Source: Paracoccaceae bacterium
Lineage (GTDB): Bacteria; Pseudomonadota; Alphaproteobacteria; Rhodobacterales; Rhodobacteraceae
Assembly (NCBI GenBank): GCA_017854585.1
Contig: JAFMHK010000003.1
Span: 1-64,000, forward strand
Length of the DNA: 64,000 bases
Reading direction: 5' to 3'
Every line of letters begins with the position of its first letter. Positions within the stretch are counted from its first letter, which is position 1. Below, piece by piece: positions 53,498 through 62,608 of the stretch. The position numbers were made by a program, and so were the translations under genes. The notes beneath the pieces were generated by a model. The model was not told the DNA's origin. It saw nothing but the letters and a program-made list of their open reading frames with translations, and searched no databases.

Positions 53498-54682
53498 ATG
53501 AAGAAGTTTCTGCTGGCGTCCGTCGCCACCGCAGCGTTGTCCGGCGCGGCCTTCGCGCAAGAGAGCATTACACTGGGCGTGCTACTTGGCTTCACCGGCC
53601 CGGCAGAATCGCTCGCTCCTGGCATGGCCGACGGGGCCGAACTGGCTATGGCCGAAGTGACCACCAGTGATGCGCTACTGGGCGGAGCATCGGTCACCTC
53701 TGTGCGCGGCGACTCGGCCTGTGACGCTGCGCTATCCGTCGCTGCCGCTGAGCGCCTGATTACTGCCGATAGCGTCAACGGCATCGTCGGTGCCCTTTGC
53801 TCGGGCGCGACCATTCCGGCCCTAACCAACGTTGCCATCCCCAACGGCATGGTCATGGTGTCGCCGTCGGCAACCAGCCCGGCCCTTTCGACGCTCGAGG
53901 ACAATGGCATATTCTTTCGCACGGCGCCCTCCGACGCACGTCAGGGTGTTGTGATGGCGGAAAACATTCTTGATCGCGGCTTTGACACCGTGGCCCTCAC
54001 CTACACCAATAACGACTACGGGCGGGGCCTCGCCGACAGTTTTGCAGCCGCATTCGCGGAGCTTGGCGGCACGGTCACCCTGGTCGCGGCCCATGAAGAT
54101 GGCCGTGCGGATTACTCGGCCGAGGTCGGTTCGCTGGCTGCGGCCGGTGGCGATGTGCTCGTCGTCGCGGGATATATCGACCAGGGCGGTCCGGGCATCA
54201 TCCGCGCCGCGCTCGACACCGGCGCCTTCGACACCTTCGTCCTGCCCGACGGCATGGTCGGCAACGCTATCACCGATCGCTTCGGCACCGAGATAAATGG
54301 CTCCTTCGGCCAGTTCCCCGGCACCGACAGCGAGGGTGCGGCGATCTACTTCGGCCTCGCGGAAGCAGCAGGCTTCGACGGCACCTCGGCCTTCTCGGCC
54401 GAGGCCTATGATGCGGCGGCGCTGATCATGCTGGCGATGCAGGTGGCCGGGTCGTCGGCCCCGCGCGATTACGCACAGCACATCATGGACGTGGCCAATG
54501 CGCCGGGCGAACCGATCCTGCCGGGCGAACTCGGTCGCGCGCTCGAACTCATCGCTGCCGGCACCGATATCGACTATATCGGAGCTACCGCGGTGGAATT
54601 GATCGGCGGCGGCGAATCTTCAGGCGCCTACCGCGAGATCGAGATCATCGACGGGGCAGTTCAGACGGTCGGCTTCCGCTGA
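53498..54682 (+). CDS. Branched-chain-amino-acid-type ABC substrate-binding protein
   Basis: The 394-residue periplasmic protein has a signal peptide ending at AFAQ (residue 20) and the LivJ/leucine-binding fold: ITLGVLLGFTGPAESLAPGM, ALCSGATIPALTNVAIPNGMV and FFRTAPSDARQGVVMAENIL. Disulfide cysteines occur in DSACDAAL and GALCSG. Ligands of this family include leucine, amides and urea, and the real one is not evident. A stable hairpin separates it from the ATPase genes. Confidence 0.9.
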   Translation: MKKFLLASVATAALSGAAFAQESITLGVLLGFTGPAESLAPGMADGAELAMAEVTTSDALLGGASVTSVRGDSACDAALSVAAAERLITADSVNGIVGALCSGATIPALTNVAIPNGMVMVSPSATSPALSTLEDNGIFFRTAPSDARQGVVMAENILDRGFDTVALTYTNNDYGRGLADSFAAAFAELGGTVTLVAAHEDGRADYSAEVGSLAAAGGDVLVVAGYIDQGGPGIIRAALDTGAFDTFVLPDGMVGNAITDRFGTEINGSFGQFPGTDSEGAAIYFGLAEAAGFDGTSAFSAEAYDAAALIMLAMQVAGSSAPRDYAQHIMDVANAPGEPILPGELGRALELIAAGTDIDYIGATAVELIGGGESSGAYREIEIIDGAVQTVGFR

Positions 54683-54705
54683 TACGACTGTCACGACAAT
54701 GGTAG

Positions 54706-54732
54706 AGCAGCCCGGTCCAGCACCGGGCTGCT
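54706..54732 (+). other. Stable hairpin between binding-protein gene and livG-like gene
   Basis: AGCAGCCCGGT and ACCGGGCTGCT form a perfect 11-bp stem around CCAGC. Only a weak T-rich tail follows (TCGCTTT), so partial termination or 3'-end protection is likely. It repeats the arrangement seen after bztA. Confidence 0.65.
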
Positions 54733-54754
54733 TCGCTTTACCAAGGGGATCGCC

Positions 54755-55537
54755 ATGATCGTTGTCGAGGATATCCAGAAGCATTTTGGCGGCTTTCGCG
54801 CTGTGGACGGTGCCAGCCTGACCATCGAAACCGGATCAATCACCGGGTTGGTGGGGCCGAACGGTGCGGGCAAGACGACGCTGTTCAACGTGATTGCCGG
54901 TGTGCTGCCGCCGACATCCGGGCGGATCATCATGGATGGCGAGGATATCACCGGCCTGCCACCGCACGAACTGTTCGACAAGGGCCTGCTGCGCACGTTC
55001 CAGATTGCGCATGAGTTCAGTTCGATGACCTGCCGGGAAAACCTGATGATGGTGCCGGGCGGGCAATCGGGCGAAAGCCTGTGGAACACGTGGTTCGGAC
55101 GCAAGCGGATTGCCACCGAGGAAGCGGCGTTGCGCGCCAAGGCCGACGAGGTGCTGGAATTCCTGACCATCGAACATCTGGCAGACCACCCCGCAGGCGC
55201 CATTTCCGGAGGACAGAAAAAGCTGTTGGAATTGGGGCGCACCATGATGGTGGACGCCAAGGTGGTGTTTCTGGACGAGGTTGGCGCGGGCGTGAACCGG
55301 ACCCTGCTGAACACAGTGGGCGACGCCATTTTGCGACTGAACCGTGAACGCGGCTACACGTTTTGCATGATCGAGCATGACATGGATTTCATCGGGCGCC
55401 TGTGCGACCCGGTCATCGTGATGGCCGAGGGCAAGGTGCTGGCCAAGGGCACGATCGACGAGATCAAGGCCAACAACGAGGTGATCGAGGCGTATCTGGG
55501 CACTGGCCTCAAGAACAAGGACGCTGTGGGCGCATGA
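54755..55537 (+). CDS. ABC transporter ATP-binding protein, LivG type
   Basis: The 260-residue ATPase has Walker A GPNGAGKTTLFNVIAG, the LivG-type LLRTFQIAHEFSSMTCREN, signature ISGGQKKLLELGRTMM, Walker B VVFLDEVGAGVN and switch MIEHDM. The Walker B aspartate-glutamate is intact, though the signature ends QKKLLE instead of the common QRRLEI. Its stop overlaps the next ATPase gene (ATGA). Confidence 0.92.
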   Translation: MIVVEDIQKHFGGFRAVDGASLTIETGSITGLVGPNGAGKTTLFNVIAGVLPPTSGRIIMDGEDITGLPPHELFDKGLLRTFQIAHEFSSMTCRENLMMVPGGQSGESLWNTWFGRKRIATEEAALRAKADEVLEFLTIEHLADHPAGAISGGQKKLLELGRTMMVDAKVVFLDEVGAGVNRTLLNTVGDAILRLNRERGYTFCMIEHDMDFIGRLCDPVIVMAEGKVLAKGTIDEIKANNEVIEAYLGTGLKNKDAVGA

Positions 55538-56364
55538 GCGACAACCCTTACCACAATGATCGCGGCAACAAGGATCGGTCGATCACCAAGCCACCGGCAG
55601 AGAGCATGGGCGATCCAGTATCCCCTAGCGGCGCGGCGACGAAAGCCGAGGGCGACAACCCGTTTCTGATCGGGCGCGCGATGACCGGCGGTTATGGCAA
55701 GGGCGCGGATATCTTGCATGAATGCACGATCTCGGTCGAGCCCGGCGAGATTGCAGTAATCGTTGGCCCCAACGGCGCGGGGAAATCCACCGCGATGAAG
55801 GCCGTGTTCGGAATGCTGAACCTGCGGAAGGGCCATGTGCTGCTGGACGGTGAGGATATCACCGCGCTCAGCCCGCAGGACCGTGTGGTAAAGGGCATGG
55901 GGTTCGTGCCTCAGACCAGCAACATCTTCACCTCGATGACGGTCGAAGAGAACTTGGAAATGGGTGCCTTCATCCGCCGTGATGATTTCCGCCAGACGAT
56001 GGAGCAGGTCTATAACTTGTTCCCCATCTTGCGCGACAAGCGCCGTCAGCCAGCGGGCGAGTTGTCGGGCGGACAGCGCCAGCAGGTGGCCGTGGGCCGC
56101 GCGCTGATGACCAAGCCCAAAGTGCTGATGCTGGATGAGCCCACCGCCGGGGTCAGCCCCATCGTGATGGACGAGTTGTTCGACCGTATTATCGAAGTGG
56201 CCCGGACCGGGATTCCCATCTTGATGGTTGAACAGAACGCGCGACAGGCGCTGGCCATTGCCGACAAGGGATTCGTCATGGTGCAGGGCCGCAACGCATT
56301 CACGGGCACGGGGAAAGAGCTATTGGCCGACCCCGAGGTCCGCAAAAGCTTTCTGGGGGGCTGA
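55534..56364 (+). CDS. ABC transporter ATP-binding protein, LivF type, with N-terminal extension
   Basis: The 276-residue ATPase has Walker A GPNGAGKSTAMKAVFG, FVPQTSNIFTSMTVEENL, signature LSGGQRQQVAVGRALM, Walker B VLMLDEPTAGVSP and MVEQNARQAL. A polar, probably disordered stretch of about 45 residues (MSDNPYHNDRGNKDRSITKP onward) precedes the usual start, which other LivF proteins lack. The ATG at 55534 overlapping the livG stop supports translation of the extension, although internal starts at M25 or M50 remain possible. Confidence 0.9.
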   Translation: MSDNPYHNDRGNKDRSITKPPAESMGDPVSPSGAATKAEGDNPFLIGRAMTGGYGKGADILHECTISVEPGEIAVIVGPNGAGKSTAMKAVFGMLNLRKGHVLLDGEDITALSPQDRVVKGMGFVPQTSNIFTSMTVEENLEMGAFIRRDDFRQTMEQVYNLFPILRDKRRQPAGELSGGQRQQVAVGRALMTKPKVLMLDEPTAGVSPIVMDELFDRIIEVARTGIPILMVEQNARQALAIADKGFVMVQGRNAFTGTGKELLADPEVRKSFLGG

Positions 56365-56369
56365 GGCCA

Positions 56370-57380
56370 ATGGATCTGCTGAACGCCCTTGTGGTGCTTA
56401 TGAACTTCGTCATCGTTCCGGCCACGGCCTATGGCGCGCAATTGGCGCTGGGGGCGCTGGGCGTCACGTTGATTTACGGCATCTTGCGGTTTTCCAACTT
56501 TGCGCATGGCGACACGATGGCCTTTGGCGCGATGGTAACCATTCTTGTCACTTGGGGGTTGCAGGGCGCGGGTATCACGCTTGGCCCGCTGCCCACCGCG
56601 CTGCTTGCACTGCCGGTTGGCATCGCGGCGACCGGTCTATTGCTGGTCGGGACGGACCGCGTGGTTTACCGGTTCTACCGCCGACAAAAGGCCAAGCCCG
56701 TGATCTATGTGATCGCGTCGCTGGGTGTGATGTTCATCATGAACGGGATCGTGCGGTTCATCATCGGCGTGGATGACCAGCGGTTTTCCGATGGTGAACG
56801 TTTCATCATTTCGGCGCGCACATTTCGGGAGATAACGGGACTGGAGGAGGGGCTGGCGTTCCGCACCAGTCAGGCGATCACGATCGTGGTAGCCTTGATC
56901 GCGGTGGCGTTGCTGTTTTGGTTTCTGAATCGGACCCGCACGGGAAAATCCATGCGGGCCTTTTCCGATAACGAGGATCTGGCGTTGCTGTCGGGGATCA
57001 ACCCCGAACGGGTCGTGCTGGTAACCTGGTTGCTGGTGGCCGCCTTGGCAACAACGGCAGGCGTGCTTTACGGGTTGGATAAATCCTTCAAGCCCTTCAC
57101 CTATTTCCAGTTGTTGCTGCCGATCTTTGCAGCCGCCATCGTCGGTGGTCTGGGCAACCCTCTGGGCGCTATCTTGGGTGGGTTCATCATCGCGTTTTCC
57201 GAAATCAGCGTGACCTATGCGTTCCGCAAGGTCGTGGAATACATTGGCCCCGAAGGCTGGGAGCCGGATGGCCTGCTGCAACTGCTGTCGACCGATTACA
57301 AGTTCGCTGTCAGTTTCGGAATATTGCTGATTGTCCTGTTGTTACGACCTACGGGTATCATGAAAGGCAAATCGGTATGA
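56370..57380 (+). CDS. ABC transporter permease, LivH type
   Basis: The 336-residue permease has eight or so helices with LGVTLIYGILRFSNFAHGDTM near the start and the LivH loop AFSDNEDLALLSGINPERVV that contacts the ATPase. FAAAIVGGLGNPLGAILGGF is conserved. It starts five bases after the livF stop and overlaps livM by ATGA. Confidence 0.93.
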   Translation: MDLLNALVVLMNFVIVPATAYGAQLALGALGVTLIYGILRFSNFAHGDTMAFGAMVTILVTWGLQGAGITLGPLPTALLALPVGIAATGLLLVGTDRVVYRFYRRQKAKPVIYVIASLGVMFIMNGIVRFIIGVDDQRFSDGERFIISARTFREITGLEEGLAFRTSQAITIVVALIAVALLFWFLNRTRTGKSMRAFSDNEDLALLSGINPERVVLVTWLLVAALATTAGVLYGLDKSFKPFTYFQLLLPIFAAAIVGGLGNPLGAILGGFIIAFSEISVTYAFRKVVEYIGPEGWEPDGLLQLLSTDYKFAVSFGILLIVLLLRPTGIMKGKSV

Positions 57381-58687
57381 CCAAGTCGCTTGATACCCGC
57401 GCCGTGATGCTGTTTGCGCTGGTTGCGGTGCTGTTTATCGGCACCGGCTTCGTGCAGTCGTGGAACACCACCCTGACGATCCTGAACATGGGGCTGATTT
57501 CGGCCATCATGGCGCTGGGCGTCAACATGCAATGGGGCTACGCGGGCCTGTTCAACGTCGGCATCATGGGGTTTGTGGCGCTGGGCGGTCTTGCGGCTGT
57601 TCTGGTCTCCATGCCCCCGGTCGAAGATGCCTGGGCCGCGGGGGGTATTCAGGTCTTGCTGGGGCTGGTTCTGGGGGCCGCCACCGTCGTCGGCGCGATC
57701 TTGGTCTGGACGCGGATGCCGGCGGGATGGCTACGCGCCGTTCTGATGCTGACCGTGTTGATCGGAGGCTTCTTCATCTTCCGCGCCGTGTTCGATGCCG
57801 GCGTGGCGGCGGTGGAAAGCATCAATCCTGCCTCGACGGGCTACCTTGGCGGGCTTGGTCTGCCGATCCTGCTGGCTTGGCCCGTGGGCGGGGTCTTGGC
57901 CGCTGGGGCCGCATGGATCATTGGCAAGACGGCGTTGGGCCTGCGGTCGGATTATCTGGCGATCGCGACGCTGGGTATTGCCGAGATTATCATTGCCGTT
58001 CTGAAGAACGAGGATTGGCTGGCGCGTGGCGTGAAGAACGTGACCAGCCTCCCGCGTCCTGTGCCTTACGAGGTTGATCTGCAGTCCTCGGAGGCCTTTC
58101 TTGGCTTTGTAGGATGGCTTGGGGCCGACCCTGTCACGGCATCCTCGGTGACCGTCAAGCTGGCCTATGCTGGCCTGTTCCTCGTGGTGCTGCTGGCGCT
58201 GATCTGGCTGTCGGAAAAGGCGCTGAATTCACCTTGGGGACGGATGATGCGTGCGATCCGTGACAACGAGGTTTCAGCCAGCGCAATGGGTAAGAACGTG
58301 AAGGCGCGGCATTTGCAGATCTTCATTCTGGGGTCGGCCGTGTGTGGCCTTGCAGGCGCGATGATGACGACGCTGGACAGCCAAATGGTGCCCGGAACCT
58401 ATCAGCCGCTTCGCTTCACCTTCTTGGTCTGGGTGATGGTGATTGTCGGTGGGTCCGGCAATAACTGGGGCGCGGTGTTGGGTGGTTTCCTGATCTGGTG
58501 GCTGTGGATTCAAGTGGAGCCATTGGGGGCCCTGTTGATGCAGGGCATCACGGCGGGTATGCCGGTTGATAGCTGGCTGCGTGACCATCTGCTGGATGCG
58601 GTGGCGCATATGCGGCTGTTGACCATGGGTATGATTCTGCTGCTGGTGCTGCGGTTCAGTCCACGTGGCCTGATCCCGGAACGCTAG
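57377..58687 (+). CDS. ABC transporter permease, LivM type
   Basis: The 436-residue permease has MQWGYAGLFNVGIMGFVALGG, the mid-domain SDYLAIATLGIAEIIIAVLKN, the coupling loop RAIRDNEVSASAMGKNVKA, and the end VLRFSPRGLIPER. It is longer than typical LivM because of an insertion of hydrophobic and polar segments around residues 85-170. It forms the pore with LivH. No terminator is evident after it. Confidence 0.92.
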   Translation: MTKSLDTRAVMLFALVAVLFIGTGFVQSWNTTLTILNMGLISAIMALGVNMQWGYAGLFNVGIMGFVALGGLAAVLVSMPPVEDAWAAGGIQVLLGLVLGAATVVGAILVWTRMPAGWLRAVLMLTVLIGGFFIFRAVFDAGVAAVESINPASTGYLGGLGLPILLAWPVGGVLAAGAAWIIGKTALGLRSDYLAIATLGIAEIIIAVLKNEDWLARGVKNVTSLPRPVPYEVDLQSSEAFLGFVGWLGADPVTASSVTVKLAYAGLFLVVLLALIWLSEKALNSPWGRMMRAIRDNEVSASAMGKNVKARHLQIFILGSAVCGLAGAMMTTLDSQMVPGTYQPLRFTFLVWVMVIVGGSGNNWGAVLGGFLIWWLWIQVEPLGALLMQGITAGMPVDSWLRDHLLDAVAHMRLLTMGMILLLVLRFSPRGLIPER

Positions 58688-58799
58688 CCCCTGACGGCAA
58701 GATCGGAACAGGTGTCGACGGGGCGTTTGCAGGCATGCACGCGCGCTTCGATGACCCGGTCGATATCGGGGATTCGCAATTGCGGGCCGCCGGTTCGGG

Positions 58800-59063
58800 T
58801 TACGTGTCGTTCCCGGAAATCAGGGCCTGAATGGCGCGGGTAAAGGCCACGACCTCAGTCGTGGTCGCGGTCTGGCCAGTGAAAATCAAAAGATAATGCG
58901 GGATCAGGTGGAGTCTTTCGGCCATGGGTTCGTGCAACTCGGCGTCGTTATGACCGATCTGCATGTAATAGAGGACGCGCGCACGCGTCAGCGCCTCATC
59001 GGCAGGATAGCCGAAGCGGGTGGACATCGCCGCCAATGCCCTGCCGCGCGGCGCGCCCGGCAT
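58800..59063 (-). pseudogene. C-terminal remnant of a TetR-family regulator
   Basis: The 87-residue frame (RALAAMSTRFGYPADEAL, then ARVLYYMQIGHNDAE and AERLHLIPHYLLIFTG) matches the end of the ligand domain of TetR-type regulators, but no helix-turn-helix precedes it: nine bases upstream is the stop of the DMGDH-like gene, in the same frame. It is best read as a decayed or truncated regulator. A GGGGGG just before its ATG might permit translation by reinitiation. Minus-strand sequence beyond its stop (58798-58684) stays open in another frame, ending RPVDTCSDLAVRG, of unknown meaning. Confidence 0.65.
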
Positions 59064-59072
59064 CCCCCCGTC

Positions 59073-61478
59073 TCATTGGCGCATTGACTGACCGGTGGGG
59101 TCGTAGGGCGATGGCGCGATCACCTTGGCGGCGCGTTCGACGCCGACGATGTGAACGGACAGGTCCGTGCCCACTGTCGCCGCATCGGCGTTGATCAGCG
59201 CCATGGCAAGCGAGGTACCGAGTGTGTGACCATAGCCGCCCGAGGTAACGAACCCTACCTTTGCGCCCTTGTGCCAGACGGGTTCGAACCCACTGGCATC
59301 GGCATTGTCCGCATCGACCGCCAATGTCACCAAAATCCGCGCCGGGCCATCACCGTCACGTTCCGTCAGCGCGGCGTCCCGTCCGATGAAATCGCCTTTG
59401 TCCCAAGCGATCCAGCGGTCCATGCCCGTCATTTTGGGTGTGTAGCCTTGGGTGAACTCCTTGGACCAGATGCCAAAGGATTTCTCCAGCCGCAAGGAGA
59501 GGAGCGCGTTGAACCCGGTTTCCACGATCCCATGATCGGCCCCCGCCGCAAGCAGCGCGTGGCGCAAGGCGATATGGTCGCCCATACGGCAGTGGATTTC
59601 ATAGCCAAGCTCGCCCGCCACCGAAAGCCGCCCGACCCTGCAGCGTAACAGGCCGATGTCGAAATCACCGCAGCCCATGAAGGGCAGGTCGCCGACCGCA
59701 TCGGTTGTCAGCTTTTCGATCACGGCGCGCGATTTGGGGCCAGATAGCGAAAAACCTGTCATTTCTTCGCCGAGATCACGGACTGCCACGCCACTGTCCA
59801 TGTGATCGTCGAACCAGCGCATGTGCCACGTGCGCAGATAATAGCTCCCCATGATCCACCATGTGCCGTCGCCCCAATTGAACAGGGTCAGGTCGCCTTT
59901 GAGCCGCCCATCATGGCCCAGCATCACGGCCAACCGCGCGCGGCCCGGTTTGGGCAGGTGGGTGGAAAACAGACGATCAAGCCAGCGTTCGGCATTTGGA
60001 CCCGACACCTCGAACCGGGAAAAGCCTGAGATATCAAGCAGACCGACGCCTTGCCGCACGGCCCGGCATTCGGCCGCCACGATATCATGCGCGTTCGACC
60101 GTTTGAGGGAAGGTGTTTCGACGAAACCGGGTGTGGCGAAGTAAAGCGGAACCTCAAGATCCCAGCTTTGGCCCCAGACGGCCCCGGCGGCGGACATGTC
60201 CGAATAGGCCGGCGCCATTTTCAGGGGACGCCCGGCGGGCAGTTGTTCGTTCGGGTAGGTCATCACGAAGCGGCGCGAATAGAATTGCCCGGTGGTTTCG
60301 CGAATGAACTGCCGGTTTTCCGCCCATTTGCCATAGCGCGCGACATCCATGCCGTAGACATCTGCCTCGGGCTCTCCTTGGATCATCCATTCGGCCAGCG
60401 ATTTGCCCACCCCGCCGCCCTGCAAGAACCCGGCCATCACGGCGCAGGCGCACCAATAGCCGCGTTTGCCAGGCACGGGCCCGACCAATGGGTTGCCGTC
60501 GGGCGAGAATGTGAAGGCCCCGTTGACCCAGGTTTTCACGCCGACCTCCTGCAGGGCGGGGTAGCGTTCGAAACCGAGGGTCAGTTCCTTTTCTATCCGA
60601 TCCGTCTGCTCCTGAAACAGCTCCATCCCGTAATCCCACGGCGCCCCGTCCATGGCCCAGTGTTCGTGATCAACCTCGTAGATGCCCAGCAAGATGCCTT
60701 TTTGATCCTGACGCATGTAGGTGAACCCCTCCAGATCCACGGTCATCGGCACCTCGAAGTCGATGCGTTCCAGTTCGGGGATGGTGTCGGAGATCAGATA
60801 ATGATGCTTCAGCGGCGAGACGGGCAATTCGATGTCCGCCATGCGCCCAACCTGTTTCGCCCAAAGGCCTGCGGCGTTGACCACATGTTCACACGTGATC
60901 GTGCCCTTGTCGGTCACGACCTTCCAGCCATCGGCGGTTTGGCTCAACGCCTCCACCTTGGTGTGTTCAAAGATGCTACCGCCACGTTTCTTCGCGGCGG
61001 TGGCGTAGGCGTGGACGGTGCCGGTGGTATCCACATACCCCTCGCGGTCGGCCCACATGCCGCCCAACAGCCCGTCGATGGACATGATGGGGCAAAGCTC
61101 CTGCGCCTCTTGGGGGGTGACAAGGCGGCAATCCTCGATCCCGATGGATTGGAACACCCGATACGCCGATTGCAGCCATTCCCAGCGGTCGGGTGTGCCC
61201 GCCATCGTCAGGCCCCCGGTCATGTGCAGGCCGATGTTCTGGCCGCTTTCCCTCTCGATCTCGGGCAGCAGATCTATGGTATAGGCTTGCAGCGCGGCGA
61301 TGTTGGGGTCCGCATTGAGGGCGTGGATGCCGCCCGCCGCATGCCAGCTTGACCCGGCGGTCAGCACCGCGCGTTCAATCAGCGCAACATCCGTCCAGCC
61401 CAGTTTCGCCAGATGATACAGGACCGAACACCCAACCACCCCGCCGCCGATGACGACAACCCGGTAATGCGTGTTCAT
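59073..61478 (-). CDS. FAD-dependent oxidoreductase fused to GcvT domain (dimethylglycine/sarcosine dehydrogenase-like)
   Basis: The 801-residue protein has an N-terminal DAO-type FAD domain (VVVIGGGVVGCSVLYHLAKL, then SSWHAAGG where the histidine is the flavin-attachment position in DMGDH) and a C-terminal GcvT-like folate-binding half from about residue 430, with DISGFSRFEVSGPNAERWLD, VAGELGYEIHC and ETGFNALLSLRLEKS. Such enzymes demethylate dimethylglycine, sarcosine or similar N-methyl compounds and pass the C1 unit to tetrahydrofolate. AGGAGGG precedes the ATG. A CTGTC/GACAG array lies 52-75 bases upstream, a likely operator. Confidence 0.88.
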   Translation of the reverse strand: MNTHYRVVVIGGGVVGCSVLYHLAKLGWTDVALIERAVLTAGSSWHAAGGIHALNADPNIAALQAYTIDLLPEIERESGQNIGLHMTGGLTMAGTPDRWEWLQSAYRVFQSIGIEDCRLVTPQEAQELCPIMSIDGLLGGMWADREGYVDTTGTVHAYATAAKKRGGSIFEHTKVEALSQTADGWKVVTDKGTITCEHVVNAAGLWAKQVGRMADIELPVSPLKHHYLISDTIPELERIDFEVPMTVDLEGFTYMRQDQKGILLGIYEVDHEHWAMDGAPWDYGMELFQEQTDRIEKELTLGFERYPALQEVGVKTWVNGAFTFSPDGNPLVGPVPGKRGYWCACAVMAGFLQGGGVGKSLAEWMIQGEPEADVYGMDVARYGKWAENRQFIRETTGQFYSRRFVMTYPNEQLPAGRPLKMAPAYSDMSAAGAVWGQSWDLEVPLYFATPGFVETPSLKRSNAHDIVAAECRAVRQGVGLLDISGFSRFEVSGPNAERWLDRLFSTHLPKPGRARLAVMLGHDGRLKGDLTLFNWGDGTWWIMGSYYLRTWHMRWFDDHMDSGVAVRDLGEEMTGFSLSGPKSRAVIEKLTTDAVGDLPFMGCGDFDIGLLRCRVGRLSVAGELGYEIHCRMGDHIALRHALLAAGADHGIVETGFNALLSLRLEKSFGIWSKEFTQGYTPKMTGMDRWIAWDKGDFIGRDAALTERDGDGPARILVTLAVDADNADASGFEPVWHKGAKVGFVTSGGYGHTLGTSLAMALINADAATVGTDLSVHIVGVERAAKVIAPSPYDPTGQSMRQ

Positions 61479-61529
61479 ATATCACCCTCCTGCGCGGACA
61501 TGGCCGAGCCTAGGAGGCGCCGGATGTAT

Positions 61530-61553
61530 CTGTCCAGACAGTTCTGTCCAGAG
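61530..61553. promoter_or_regulatory. Operator-like half-site array upstream of the DMGDH-like gene
   Basis: CTGTCCAGACAGTTCTGTCC, extending to AGAG, holds half-sites CTGTC, GACAG, CTGTC and a degenerate GAGCG at 7-bp intervals, so it contains two overlapping perfect inverted repeats. This regular layout fits cooperative binding of TetR-type dimers. It would overlap the minus-strand promoter region. Confidence 0.62.
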
Positions 61554-61561
61554 CGGTCTTG

Positions 61562-62608
61562 TCAGATGATCTCGTCTTCGTCGAACATCGGATCATCGTT
61601 GAGTTGGGTTGCAAGATCTTCCACCGCGTTTTCGGCGCGCTCCATGGATTTCACGCGCGCAAGGTGAAAGATCGCATCGCCTTCGTTGACGATGGGCATA
61701 AGGGCACGCCCCACGATGATGCCATCAAACGGGGCGATAACCGATTCCTCAAGCTCGCCGAACGGGTCCGAAACCGAGGCCAGCAGATCGCCCGCATGGA
61801 CCACCTCGCCATCGCTGCGGAAGGTGCGCAGCAAGCCGCCGATGGGCGCGCGCATCCATTTGCTGGAGGGGCAGAACTGCGATTGTCCATTGGGTTTGGC
61901 AATGCCGCGGGACGAGACCATGCCCCTGTGCCGCAATACCCGCAGGATCCCTGCCAGCCCCGCGCGGACCGACATCTCGTCAAAGCGCAGGCCTTCGCCC
62001 GCCTCGAACAGCAAAACGTCCTTGCCAAGCGCCTTGGCCGCGCCGCGCAGCGACCCTTCGCGCACGGGGGATTCCATGATGACAGGCGCACCGAACACAT
62101 GCGCCAGCGCCAGCGTTTCGGGATTGCCGGGCGATACGCGCATCTGCGGATAATTCGTCCGGTGTATGGCTGCCGAATGCAGGTCGATCCCCAGATCGGA
62201 CTTGGCTAGCACCTCGGTCACGAAGATATGGGCCAACCGCGCCGCCAAAGATCCGGTTTCGTTGCCCGGAAAACAGCGGTTCAGGTCGCGCCGGTCGGGC
62301 AGATAGCGGGAGTGATTGAAAAACCCGAACGCGTTCACGATGGGCACGACGATCAAGGTTCCCTTGAGCGTTTTAAGGTTCGGCGCCCGCAACAGACGGC
62401 GCACGATTTCCACTCCGATCACCTCGTCTCCGTGGATGCCCGCACTCACGAAGATTGTCGGCCCGTCCTGTCGCCCATGGATCACGTGGACCGACATCGT
62501 CACGGGCGTGTGGTCCGAAAGCACACTGACGGGAAGTTCGACAGTGCGCCGTTCGCCCGACCTGATCGTGTGCTTCCCAATCGTGAACGGCGCGCGCGTC
62601 GTGGGCAT
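61562..62608 (-). CDS. Succinylglutamate desuccinylase/aspartoacylase-family hydrolase
   Basis: The 348-residue zinc-carboxypeptidase-like (M14) enzyme has the zinc ligands in SAGIHGDEVIG (H and E) and LGIDLHSAA (H), NRCFPGNETGS, and a catalytic glutamate candidate in LLFEAGEGLRFDE. The C-terminal beta domain contains APFDGIIVGRAL, a biotinyl-like fold segment. It directly follows rimK (TGAATG junction). In a RimK operon it may trim or release acylated/glutamylated products; this is inference. Confidence 0.87.
   Translation of the reverse strand: MPTTRAPFTIGKHTIRSGERRTVELPVSVLSDHTPVTMSVHVIHGRQDGPTIFVSAGIHGDEVIGVEIVRRLLRAPNLKTLKGTLIVVPIVNAFGFFNHSRYLPDRRDLNRCFPGNETGSLAARLAHIFVTEVLAKSDLGIDLHSAAIHRTNYPQMRVSPGNPETLALAHVFGAPVIMESPVREGSLRGAAKALGKDVLLFEAGEGLRFDEMSVRAGLAGILRVLRHRGMVSSRGIAKPNGQSQFCPSSKWMRAPIGGLLRTFRSDGEVVHAGDLLASVSDPFGELEESVIAPFDGIIVGRALMPIVNEGDAIFHLARVKSMERAENAVEDLATQLNDDPMFDEDEII

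Noticed and set aside
60051-61352. 433-codon plus-strand frame opposite the DMGDH-like gene
   Set aside because: Antisense of a gene with full FAD and GcvT motifs.
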